From contig JADGDD010000006.1 in NCBI GenBank assembly GCA_016745075.1, positions 124,001 to 188,000 on the forward strand: a DNA stretch of 64,000 nt, read 5' to 3'. Of this stretch, positions 26,905 through 35,000 are shown piece by piece. This stretch comes from Planctomycetota bacterium (GTDB lineage: Bacteria; Planctomycetota; UBA11346). The number at the start of each line of letters is the position of its first letter. The first letter of the stretch is position 1. The notes below the pieces were generated by a model. The model saw nothing but the letters and a program-made list of their open reading frames with translations, did no database searches and was not told where the DNA came from. Made by a program: the position numbers and the translations under genes.

Positions 26905-28542
26905 CTATTTCTTTGTTTGGCTGTCGAGGGTAAGACGAATCGTACTGGCCAAACTTTTTAAGGAAACCGGTTTCATAAGGAATTCTTTGATTCCAGCATC
27001 TAAAACGTTTTGTCTATTTGCGTCTTGGCTGTAGCCAGTGCATAAAATAATAGGTAACGATGGATTGATGCTGAGCATCTTTTTTGACAAGTCTATGCCA
27101 GTTATTTTGGGCATGGTATAATCTGTGATAACCAAATCAAAAACATCAGGAGTTTTACGAAAAGCATTCAAGGCATCTTGTGGATTTGTGAAAGAAGTAA
27201 CGGTATAACCAAGGCTTTTAATGAGAGCAGTCATCACTTGGTTGAGAGATGTTTCATCATCTACAAATAGGATGGATTCTGTTCCTCTTTGAATGTGTTT
27301 ATGCGTGTGTGTATGTTTTCTTGTATGAATATGTGTACTTATTTGTGGGATATACATTTGGAAGACAGTGCCGTTCCAAACTTTGCTGGTAATGGTGATG
27401 TCTGCTCCGTGGTCCTGAAGAATGCCAAAGACGATAGCCATACCCATACCAGAACCATGGCCCATACCCTTGGTGGTAAAGAAGGGGTCAAAAATATGGT
27501 TAATAGTGTTTTCGCTCATACCACAGCCAGTATCAGTTATTTTAATGATCGCATAGGTACCGGGTTGTATGGTTCCGATATGCCCTTCTTGTTCACACTG
27601 TGTTTCTTTGCTGGAATAGGAGATGCTCAGTGTGCCGTTATTCTTCATCGCTGAAGCTGCATTAGTGCAAATATGAATGATGGCTTCATGGATTTTCATT
27701 GCGTTGCCATAGATAGAGCTGTCTTCTTCTTCAAGGTAAGTCTTGAGATCAACGGTTTTCGGGAGCCCAGAACTTAATAGACTGATAGCGTCTTGTATAA
27801 TTGGTTTTATTTTTATAGCTTTTTTTGTTTCCGAATGATTTTTACTGAAGGAGAGTATTTGTCTGATAAGCTGAGTTGCTCTATCGCCAGAGCGTAGAAT
27901 TGCATTCATATTTTTCGTGATTTTATGTGGCTCTTCTAGCATTGTCAGAGACAGCTCTGCAAAGCCAAGCATTTCTCCAAGAATGTTATTGAAATCATGA
28001 GCAACACCACTTGCTAGCCTGCTTATCGCCTCCATTTTTTCAGTGCGGACCATGTGCTTTTCAAGAATCATTTGTTCAGTAATATCGTGAATGGTTCCTC
28101 GAGAGATAATTGGTTTTTTAGTAGCATCATAAGACGTTTCACATTGTGCATTCACATATTTCACAGCTCCTTCTTGTGTCAAAATCCGGTGGGTAACGGT
28201 ATATGGTTCTTTATTGTGTAGGGAATCAAGGTAGGCTTGGCTAACGCGTTCTTTATCATTGGGGTGTATGAGTAGTAGGAAATCTTCGTATGTGACCTGT
28301 ATTGCATTGGGTTCCATATCAAAAATGCGATAGACTTCATCAGACCAGGTCAGAGTATTGCTGAGAAGGTCGAGTTCCCAACTACCAATATGGGCAATGG
28401 TTTGTGCTTTATTGAGCCGCCTTTCATTTTGTTCGGCTTGTTCACGGTAGTGTTTATGTTGGCTAATTTCCTCTTCAAGCAGAGAGATATGGTTTTTAAG
28501 TTTTTCCGGATCGTCTTCTGATAATAGGTTAGTGAGACTCAT
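26905..28542 (-). CDS. PAS-domain hybrid sensor histidine kinase with C-terminal receiver
   Basis: This is a 545-residue soluble-looking sensor kinase with no membrane helix. A short N-terminal coiled coil (about 10-45) is followed by a PAS domain (about 48-155, WELDLLSNTLTWSDEVYRIFDM). The dimerisation/phosphoacceptor region has H182 in GVAHDFNNILG. The HATPase domain (about 240-400) has N-box HICTNAASAMK, ITDTGCGM and GSGMGMAI. A receiver domain (about 423-540) has acidic residues VDDE and phospho-acceptor D474 in VITDYTMP. A His-rich linker (residues 404-416: six His) joins kinase and receiver. It is followed after three bases by the convergent 26155 gene. No response-regulator output is encoded beside it, so signal relay goes elsewhere. 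Confidence 0.92.
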   Translation of the reverse strand: MSLTNLLSEDDPEKLKNHISLLEEEISQHKHYREQAEQNERRLNKAQTIAHIGSWELDLLSNTLTWSDEVYRIFDMEPNAIQVTYEDFLLLIHPNDKERVSQAYLDSLHNKEPYTVTHRILTQEGAVKYVNAQCETSYDATKKPIISRGTIHDITEQMILEKHMVRTEKMEAISRLASGVAHDFNNILGEMLGFAELSLTMLEEPHKITKNMNAILRSGDRATQLIRQILSFSKNHSETKKAIKIKPIIQDAISLLSSGLPKTVDLKTYLEEEDSSIYGNAMKIHEAIIHICTNAASAMKNNGTLSISYSSKETQCEQEGHIGTIQPGTYAIIKITDTGCGMSENTINHIFDPFFTTKGMGHGSGMGMAIVFGILQDHGADITITSKVWNGTVFQMYIPQISTHIHTRKHTHTHKHIQRGTESILFVDDETSLNQVMTALIKSLGYTVTSFTNPQDALNAFRKTPDVFDLVITDYTMPKITGIDLSKKMLSINPSLPIILCTGYSQDANRQNVLDAGIKEFLMKPVSLKSLASTIRLTLDSQTKK

Positions 28543-28862
28543 TTAACGTCCTTTCTTCACCTCTGTTCCTCTCAAGTTTATTTGGGGAACTGGCCTTGCT
28601 ACTATACCCATAGTCTTACCTGCTTTTGCTATCAGTGCAATTGATTTTTTAATAGGGCTCCACAGTAAGAGTTTGATTGAGGTTGTATATGAAAAGGAGG
28701 CATTCCTACTTGTCAGCGCAGGGTTTGACCCATCATCACGAATCCCAGATGACTGACGTCGATGCGGAGTCACCGCAGGGGAGTCTGGGGTTCACTGGCC
28801 GCGCGTCTGGGCGATCTTAAGTGTTTGTACCAAACACCTAGGAATACCTTAAGGAGATCCCA
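28543..28862. promoter_or_regulatory. 320-bp divergent region between the PAS hybrid kinase and glyA; glyA leader hairpins
   Basis: No gene is supported here. Toward glyA lie a TGCGG/CCGCA hairpin (about 28764-28778) and a 7-bp hairpin GTGTTTG/CAAACAC with a 3-base loop (28821-28837). The flanks GATC-TTAAG (28813-28821) and CTTAA-GGA-GATC (28848-28859) can extend that hairpin and would pull in part of the glyA ribosome site AAGGAG (28851-28856). This could modulate translation. No known riboswitch was recognised. Confidence 0.4.
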
Positions 28863-30125
28863 ATGGGACTGAATCATACCGTACCTGTTTCCCTTGCCGA
28901 GAGTGATGCAGCACTTGCTGAAATCATTAACGCAGAAAGCGACCGTCAGCAAAATACCATCGAGCTGATTGCGTCTGAAAATATTGTTTCAACCGCCGTC
29001 ATGGAAGCACAAGGCAGTGTTCTAACGAACAAGTATGCAGAAGGCTATCCAAACCGTCGTTATTACGGTGGTTGTGAAGAAGTTGATAAAGCGGAAGAAC
29101 TTGCGAAAAAACGTGCTCAAGAATTATTTAAAACAGACTATTATGTGAATGTTCAGGCGCATTCTGGTTCACAGGCAAATATGGCAGCTTACCATGCGGC
29201 AGGTTTGAAACATGGCGATCGTGTTATGGGCATGAGCCTTGACCATGGTGGTCATTTAACGCATGGTTTCCGTCTAAACTTTTCCGGCAGAGATTATGAA
29301 ATTGCTTTCTACGGTGTAGAAGAAGGCTCAGAAGTTATCGATTATGATAAACTTGAAGCACAAGTCCTTGAATTTAAACCGAAGATGTTGATTGCCGGGG
29401 CTAGTAACTATAGCCGTGTTATTGATTTTGAACGTTTTGCCGCTATCGCTAAAAAAGTGGATGCTGTATTCATGGTTGATATGGCCCACATCGCTGGCTT
29501 GGTTGCTGCTGGTTTGCATCCAACGCCTTTTGGTCATGCAGACATTGTTACAACAACGACTCATAAAACCTTGCGCGGCCCTCGTGGTGGCATGATTTTT
29601 GCCCGCGATTTGGATATTCAAAAACGTGTGAATTCTCGTGTTTTCCCTGGTATTCAGGGTGGTCCACTTATGCACGTTATTGCAGCCAAAGCCGTTGCCT
29701 TTGGTGAAGCGATTTCCTCCGATTACACAGAATATATGGAGCGTGTTCAAGCCAGTGCTAATGCTATGGCAGAAACCTTTATTAAAGAGGGTTGGAAAGT
29801 TGTTTCTGGTGGAACTGATAACCATTTGCTCAGCTTGAATGTTATGAGCCAAGGTGTAACTGGACAAGAAGCAGAAGATTTATTGCACACTGTTGGTATT
29901 ACCGTGAATAAAAACCTTATTCCTTATGATACGCAGCCAGCACAAACAGCTTCAGGTATTCGTATTGGTACTCCAGCTATTTGCAGTCGCGGCTTTGGGG
30001 TTACAGAAGCAACTCAAGTTGCGGAGTTAATGAGTAAAGCCCTGAAAAACAAAGACAATGAGGCGGTACTCACAGAAGTCCGTACCGCAGCAGCAGAACT
30101 TTGTAAGCAGTTCCCAATTTACTAA
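28863..30125 (+). CDS. glyA: Serine hydroxymethyltransferase
   Basis: This 420-residue PLP enzyme converts serine and tetrahydrofolate to glycine and methylene-THF. The PLP-binding Lys235 is in TTTTHKTLRGPRGG. Other family blocks are IELIASENIVS, SGSQANMAAYHA, VDMAHIAGLVAAG and the C-terminal SGIRIGTPAICSRGFG. A Shine-Dalgarno AAGGAG lies 6 bases before the ATG. It is the only enzyme of its pathway here apart from serA, which makes its substrate upstream. Confidence 0.97.
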   Translation: MGLNHTVPVSLAESDAALAEIINAESDRQQNTIELIASENIVSTAVMEAQGSVLTNKYAEGYPNRRYYGGCEEVDKAEELAKKRAQELFKTDYYVNVQAHSGSQANMAAYHAAGLKHGDRVMGMSLDHGGHLTHGFRLNFSGRDYEIAFYGVEEGSEVIDYDKLEAQVLEFKPKMLIAGASNYSRVIDFERFAAIAKKVDAVFMVDMAHIAGLVAAGLHPTPFGHADIVTTTTHKTLRGPRGGMIFARDLDIQKRVNSRVFPGIQGGPLMHVIAAKAVAFGEAISSDYTEYMERVQASANAMAETFIKEGWKVVSGGTDNHLLSLNVMSQGVTGQEAEDLLHTVGITVNKNLIPYDTQPAQTASGIRIGTPAICSRGFGVTEATQVAELMSKALKNKDNEAVLTEVRTAAAELCKQFPIY

Positions 30126-30166
30126 TCGGGAATTGAAAAAAAAGAATTGGAGAAGGGGGAGAATAA

Positions 30167-30242
30167 GAGGAACAGAAATATGTCGTTCTTCCCCTTTTTT
30201 CTAACATGTAATAACCAAAGAACAGGTCTTGTGTTCTTTTTT
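30167..30242 (+). terminator. Two consecutive hairpins downstream of glyA
   Basis: The first hairpin is GAGGAAC/GTTCTTC (30167-30173 with 30185-30191), followed by CCC and six Ts. The second is AAAGAACA/TGTTCTTT (30217-30224 with 30232-30239, 7-base loop), whose right arm runs into a T run ending at 30242. Together they terminate glyA before ilvD. Confidence 0.65.
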
Positions 30243-30346
30243 ATAATATTTCATTGTTGAGACTCTAAAAGCCTCTTTCATTAGAATACATTTTTCATCT
30301 ACTTAATTGTATCACCTTTGTTTTATCTTTAAATGAGGAACTTGTC

Positions 30347-32185
30347 ATGCCAGAATATCGTTCTCGTACATCTACTCATGGTCGCCGTATGGCTGGAGCG
30401 CGTGCCTTATGGCGTGCAACTGGCATGGGAGATGATGACTTTGGTAAGCCGATTATTGCTGTTGCTAACTCATTTACTCAATTTGTTCCAGGACATGTGC
30501 ATTTACATGATATTGGCCAAATGGTTGTTCAAGCGATTGAAGAAGCTGGCGGTGTAGCAAAAGAATTTAATACCATCGCAATTGATGATGGTATTGCTAT
30601 GGGTCACAGTGGTATGTTGTACAGCTTGCCGTCTCGTGATCTCATTGCAGATAGTGTTGAATACATGGTGAATGCGCATTGTGCCGATGCCCTTATTTGC
30701 ATTTCCAACTGTGATAAAATTACGCCCGGTATGCTTATGGCGAGTATGCGCTTAAATATTCCGGTTATATTTGTTTCCGGTGGGCCAATGGAAGCGGGTA
30801 AGGCTGTCATTAACGATACCGCAAAACGCCTTGATTTAGTTGATGCGATGGTTGCCGCCGCAGACGAAAATATTACCGAAGAAGAAGCTGATAGCTACGA
30901 GCGTAGTGCTTGTCCAACTTGCGGCTCATGTAGCGGTATGTTTACTGCAAACTCTATGAATTGTCTGAGCGAAGCACTCGGTCTCAGTTTGCCCGGCAAT
31001 GGTTCTTTGTTGGCGACCCACGCAGATCGCAAACAATTATTCTTAGATGCCGCCAAACAAATCGTTGTTATTACCCGTCGTTATTATGAAGATAATGATA
31101 GCAGTGTTTTACCACGCTCTATTGCTTCATTTAAAGCTTTTGAGAATGCTATGCGCTTGGATATTGCTATGGGGGGGTCAACTAATACCGTTCTCCATTT
31201 ATTGGCGATTGCAAAAGAAGCTGGCGTAGACTTTACCATGAAAGACATGAACCGTCTGAGTTTGGATACACCAAATCTTTGTAAGGTTGCTCCATCAACA
31301 CCAGATTTCCATATGGAAGACGTACATAGAGCCGGTGGTGTGCTTGGTATCTTGGCTGAACTTGATCGTGGTAGCTTGATTAATCGCGAGGTCCCCACCG
31401 TTCATAGCACTACTATCGGCCAAGCGCTGGAAGAGTGGGATGTTATGCGCGGCACTGAGAAAAGCGCTAGCCTCTTTAGTGCAGCCCCAGCGAATCGTCC
31501 ATCTCTTACAGCATTCAGTCAAAGTGAACGCTGGGAACTCGATACGAATAGAGAAAAAGGCTGCATCCGCTCAATGGAAAACGCCTATTCTACTGAGGGT
31601 GGTCTTGCTGTACTTTACGGGAACCTTGCACCTGATGGCTGTATTGTGAAAACAGCGGGTGTAGACGAAGAAAACTGGGTGTTTTCTGGTACAGCGCGGG
31701 TTTATGAAAGCCAAGATGACGCGGTTAATGGCATTCTTACAAGTGAAGTTGTAGCAGGCGATGTTGTCATCATCCGCTATGAAGGCCCTAAAGGTGGGCC
31801 AGGCATGCAAGAAATGCTCTACCCAACCAGCTATCTTAAATCCAAAGGACTGGGTAAGGCTTGTGCGCTCATCACAGATGGTCGTTTTTCTGGCGGCACC
31901 TCTGGTCTGTCTATTGGTCATGTTTCTCCAGAAGCTGCCAGTGGCGGCGCTATCGCTTTGATCGAAAACGGCGATCCAATCGAGATTGATATTCCCGCTC
32001 GCCGCATTCAGATTGCTATTGCAGATGATGAACTAGCAGCTCGTCGTAGTGCGATGGAAAAACGTACCGACCCATGGCAACCAACCCAAAGAGACCGTGT
32101 TGTTAGTACCGCGCTACAAGCTTACGCGGCTATGGCTACCAGTGCTGATACCGGTGCTGTGCGTGATGTTAGCCAAATTCAATAG
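30347..32185 (+). CDS. ilvD: Dihydroxy-acid dehydratase
   Basis: This 612-residue Fe-S dehydratase makes the branched 2-oxo acids for valine and isoleucine. The iron-sulfur cysteines are in SNCDKITPG and [11 protein letters not shown], and the C-terminal motif [21 protein letters not shown] is complete. A GAGGAA site precedes the ATG. The leader shows no branched-chain attenuator peptide. Upstream of it is the glyA terminator, so it has its own promoter, probably within 30242-30340, but no clean -35/-10 pair was seen. A strong terminator follows. Confidence 0.97.
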   Translation: MPEYRSRTSTHGRRMAGARALWRATGMGDDDFGKPIIAVANSFTQFVPGHVHLHDIGQMVVQAIEEAGGVAKEFNTIAIDDGIAMGHSGMLYSLPSRDLIADSVEYMVNAHCADALICISNCDKITPGMLMASMRLNIPVIFVSGGPMEAGKAVINDTAKRLDLVDAMVAAADENITEEEADSYERSACPTCGSCSGMFTANSMNCLSEALGLSLPGNGSLLATHADRKQLFLDAAKQIVVITRRYYEDNDSSVLPRSIASFKAFENAMRLDIAMGGSTNTVLHLLAIAKEAGVDFTMKDMNRLSLDTPNLCKVAPSTPDFHMEDVHRAGGVLGILAELDRGSLINREVPTVHSTTIGQALEEWDVMRGTEKSASLFSAAPANRPSLTAFSQSERWELDTNREKGCIRSMENAYSTEGGLAVLYGNLAPDGCIVKTAGVDEENWVFSGTARVYESQDDAVNGILTSEVVAGDVVIIRYEGPKGGPGMQEMLYPTSYLKSKGLGKACALITDGRFSGGTSGLSIGHVSPEAASGGAIALIENGDPIEIDIPARRIQIAIADDELAARRSAMEKRTDPWQPTQRDRVVSTALQAYAAMATSADTGAVRDVSQIQ

Positions 32186-32202
32186 ATTCCATTCCGTTGT
32201 AT

Positions 32203-32241
32203 AAAAAAGCGTCCTTTCGTATGTCGGGAGGACGCTTTTTT
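32203..32241 (+). terminator. ilvD intrinsic terminator
   Basis: A 13-bp stem (32203-32215 with 32229-32241; core GCGTCCT/AGGACGC) has a 13-base loop and six Ts in its right arm. Confidence 0.9.
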
Positions 32242-32367
32242 ATTTGTCTTTCTTAGGAAAAATATCGTTTTTAGAAAAACTATACAATGTGTCAGGGCAT
32301 GAGTGTGTACCTGAAAGCTTGTCGTAGGTAAGGAAAAGGTTATGTTTCCGTCCTGAAGGTAATGACT

Positions 32368-34092
32368 ATGATAAAACGAGCAGCGCGAGTCGCACAAGTA
32401 TCCTGTATAGTGGCAGTAAGTTTACTCATGACTGGGGTTGCGTCTGTTCAGGCTGCAACGGTTCCAGCGGTAGGCACGGCGAAGGTGCAAAAATATATCA
32501 CCCATGGGCGTTATTATACCCAAAAGGTTGAGTTAGAGGATGTCATCCCCGTTCCAGAGGATATACAGGCCCTTACGCGAGATAAAAAAGGAGCGATAGC
32601 TGATTTAATTGATCGTATTGAAGCGTATTATGAAGAACAAGGTTTTGTTTCAGAAGATTTACAGACTTGGTTGACCAAACACAAACACATACGTCGAGAG
32701 TTTTGGTTGGCGATCCACCCCAATTTGGATGATGCTCAAGCCGTCATCGCTTTTTTTGATAACCTCCGTACGAGTCGTTCAGACACCTTTGAAGAATATT
32801 TTCACCTAGCAATTGCCATGTCTGTTGTTGCGGATACGGCAACCGCTATAGAAAGTTCCCGTCATTTTCTGGTGTGGGGTGTAGAAGAAAAACAATTCCT
32901 TTCACGTCCAGAATTATTAGAAATTTACGATCATTTTACCAATAAAAAGAATGCAAAATTATTTCCGTATTCTCCAAAAGTGTTGGTTTGGCCTCTATTG
33001 GTTCATCTCGTGGACTTAGATTTAAATGAAAGTGAGCGGAATTGGGGCATTAAACGTTTTGCACAAATGAAAACTAGTTTAGAAAAAACCTATAGCCAAA
33101 TTGATTACGATTATGAAAAACTCAATCAACGCCCACGCCTTGGTACAACCCGTCCGTATAGTCTTGCTAATATATTTAATCCAGCCATTGGTGGTGTGTG
33201 TGTAGATCAAGCGTATTGCTCTTCACGGGTTATGAAGACCTTTGGCATTCCCGCATTGAAAGTACGTGGAGACGGTCGTTATGGTGGTATGGGGCATGCG
33301 TGGACAGGCTATCTTGCCCGCGTTGGTAGTCGTTTGTCTTTTGATTTTACTGGCCGTTTTAATAATGATTATTTTTATACAGGTATGGCATTTGATCCAC
33401 AAACAGAAACACTCGTGTTAGATAGACACATTGCCATGATGCTTGATGGTGCACTGAAAAATTATGAAAAATATACCGATGCGGCAGCCTTAACGCGTAT
33501 TGGCAATAGCATCTATGATAAAAATGTAAAAGCGGCACAATCTTTTGCTGAAACAGCGATCAAATCTAACCCGCTTTACCCACATTCGTGGCGTTTATTG
33601 TTTCGTTGTTTGTTGACGACTGACAGTGATACAAAAGTACCGAAAAAACATATGAAAAGTTTGTTTAAAGAACTCAGTGGACATCCAGATCTTTCATTGG
33701 AACTAATGGATTATTTTATGAAACATTGGGAAAGAGATGATACCAAAACTCGTCAAAAATATTATGAAGCAGCCTTCGCGCTTTATGCCAAACGCCCTGA
33801 CTTACAATTGCTTTTACGAACGGCCCAGTGCAAAGAGCTCTTTGCAGACGGTAATGCCAAAGATGCTTTACAAAAAGCAGCGAGAACAGCTACCGACAAT
33901 GCCACAGAAGGGACTTTAGTTTTACCGTTAGTAGAAATTATTGTAGATGCCTGTAAAGACTCTGCAAAATGGAAACGCCCTGCTTATGCTGTTTTGAACG
34001 GCTTAACGAAAAAAGGTTTTCCGCAGAGGCGCGGCAACGAAGTATCACAAGCCTATTTAGACCTTACAGCAATGATCGAACAATTGCGTTAA
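32368..34092 (+). CDS. Secreted transglutaminase-like protein with helical repeats
   Basis: This 574-residue protein has a signal peptide (about 1-28, ending ASVQA). A central domain resembles the transglutaminase/cysteine-protease-like fold: Cys278 in GVCVDQAYCSSR followed by GIPALKVRG, His310 in GHAWTG and Asp326 in SFDFTG, a plausible Cys-His-Asp triad. Flanking regions are helical and perhaps TPR-like (about 370-560). Proteins of this fold can be proteases, amidases or cross-linkers; the reaction here is not known. A GAAGG site 8 bases upstream decides the start at 32368 over the ATG at 32362. Its stop codon overlaps that of the convergent AraC regulator (TTAA). Confidence 0.6.
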   Translation: MIKRAARVAQVSCIVAVSLLMTGVASVQAATVPAVGTAKVQKYITHGRYYTQKVELEDVIPVPEDIQALTRDKKGAIADLIDRIEAYYEEQGFVSEDLQTWLTKHKHIRREFWLAIHPNLDDAQAVIAFFDNLRTSRSDTFEEYFHLAIAMSVVADTATAIESSRHFLVWGVEEKQFLSRPELLEIYDHFTNKKNAKLFPYSPKVLVWPLLVHLVDLDLNESERNWGIKRFAQMKTSLEKTYSQIDYDYEKLNQRPRLGTTRPYSLANIFNPAIGGVCVDQAYCSSRVMKTFGIPALKVRGDGRYGGMGHAWTGYLARVGSRLSFDFTGRFNNDYFYTGMAFDPQTETLVLDRHIAMMLDGALKNYEKYTDAAALTRIGNSIYDKNVKAAQSFAETAIKSNPLYPHSWRLLFRCLLTTDSDTKVPKKHMKSLFKELSGHPDLSLELMDYFMKHWERDDTKTRQKYYEAAFALYAKRPDLQLLLRTAQCKELFADGNAKDALQKAARTATDNATEGTLVLPLVEIIVDACKDSAKWKRPAYAVLNGLTKKGFPQRRGNEVSQAYLDLTAMIEQLR

Positions 34093-34901
34093 ACTCGTTG
34101 TCGATAGGCATGTGGTGAACAGCCGTGGGTTGTATGAAAGAGCGCGTACATGTGGCTTAAATTAGGTAGACCAACTTCTGCGGCAAGATCGGAAATAGAT
34201 CGTCTCGTTAAACGGAGCTTTCTGGCAATCCAATCAATGCGGTAACGATTTAATAATTGTATGCTAGTGCACTGATAATGTTTTTTAATCGCTCGACTAA
34301 TAGTAGCGCTATTACGGCCACAAATACGTGCGAGTTCTTGTGTTCCCAGAGCCAAATGCTTGGGGTGGTTAATAATATCTAAAGCTTCCGCTAACCATTC
34401 TGGTGCATCAACAGCTTCTCGTCTATGAGCGGGGTTAATCAGACGAATCAGTTCCAACAGAAACGCACCGAGGTCGAGTTCGCTGCTTTCAGCTTCGGCA
34501 AGCAAATCTACTCGTTGAGAGAAGAAGCGTTGTTGTTCTTCATTGAGTTTCCAGAGTGGGGTATGGCTTGGTTGCCACGGCCAGAGTGTCTCAGGAATAA
34601 AAGGCTGCAAGGGGAGTAACAATGCTTGTGGGAAGCTCACATTCAAAATGACCATACTAGAATCAGCAGCAGCACGGAGACCGTGTTGAATATGTGGATG
34701 AACAAACAGGCATTCTCCTGTCCGTATCAACCGTTCTTCTCCATTGATTAAGTGAAAACCATAACCTTCTTCTATAAGAAATATTTCAGGGAAGTCATGA
34801 TCATGAATGTTAAAACCCTTATTTTCTGGGTAATAGGTGCGGTGTACGTAGACAGGCCTGGTGGGGCCATAATTGTCATACAATTGTCTATTGATTGTCA
34901 T
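34089..34901 (-). CDS. AraC-family transcriptional regulator with cupin sensor domain
   Basis: This is a 270-residue regulator. The N-terminal half (about 1-130) is a cupin (HDHDFPEIFLIEEGYGFHLINGEE, LFVHPHIQHGLRA) of the kind that binds sugars. The C-terminal half carries two HTH motifs (TQELARICGRNSATISRAIKK and ISDLAAEVGLPNLSHMYALFHTTHG). The open frame reaches 34997, overlapping the GH94 gene; the ATG at 34901 (MTINRQLYDNYG) is preferred. It is divergent from the GH94 phosphorylase, with paired direct repeats between them, so it most likely controls that gene. Confidence 0.88.
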   Translation of the reverse strand: MTINRQLYDNYGPTRPVYVHRTYYPENKGFNIHDHDFPEIFLIEEGYGFHLINGEERLIRTGECLFVHPHIQHGLRAAADSSMVILNVSFPQALLLPLQPFIPETLWPWQPSHTPLWKLNEEQQRFFSQRVDLLAEAESSELDLGAFLLELIRLINPAHRREAVDAPEWLAEALDIINHPKHLALGTQELARICGRNSATISRAIKKHYQCTSIQLLNRYRIDWIARKLRLTRRSISDLAAEVGLPNLSHMYALFHTTHGCSPHAYRQRV

Positions 34902-34902
34902 T

Positions 34903-34932
34903 GTCAGAAAAACATAAGAATTGGTCAGAAAA
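34903..34932. promoter_or_regulatory. Direct repeat, probable AraC-type operator
   Basis: GTCAGAAAA occurs at 34903-34911 and 34924-34932, 21 bp apart (two helical turns) on the same strand, in the 99-bp gap between the cupin AraC gene and the GH94 gene. This is the arrangement of paired half-sites for AraC proteins. A -10-like TAGTAT follows at 34959-34964. Confidence 0.5.
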
Positions 34933-35000
34933 GAGCAATGACAATGTTGTGGTTGTGCTAGTATGGCTTGAAACAGTGGAAGCCAATGAAAGGGCATTTT

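Noticed and set aside
28543..28773. 76-codon minus-strand frame between the PAS kinase and glyA
   Set aside because: It has no ribosome site, no similarity to known proteins that I recognise, and lies over hairpins of the glyA leader.
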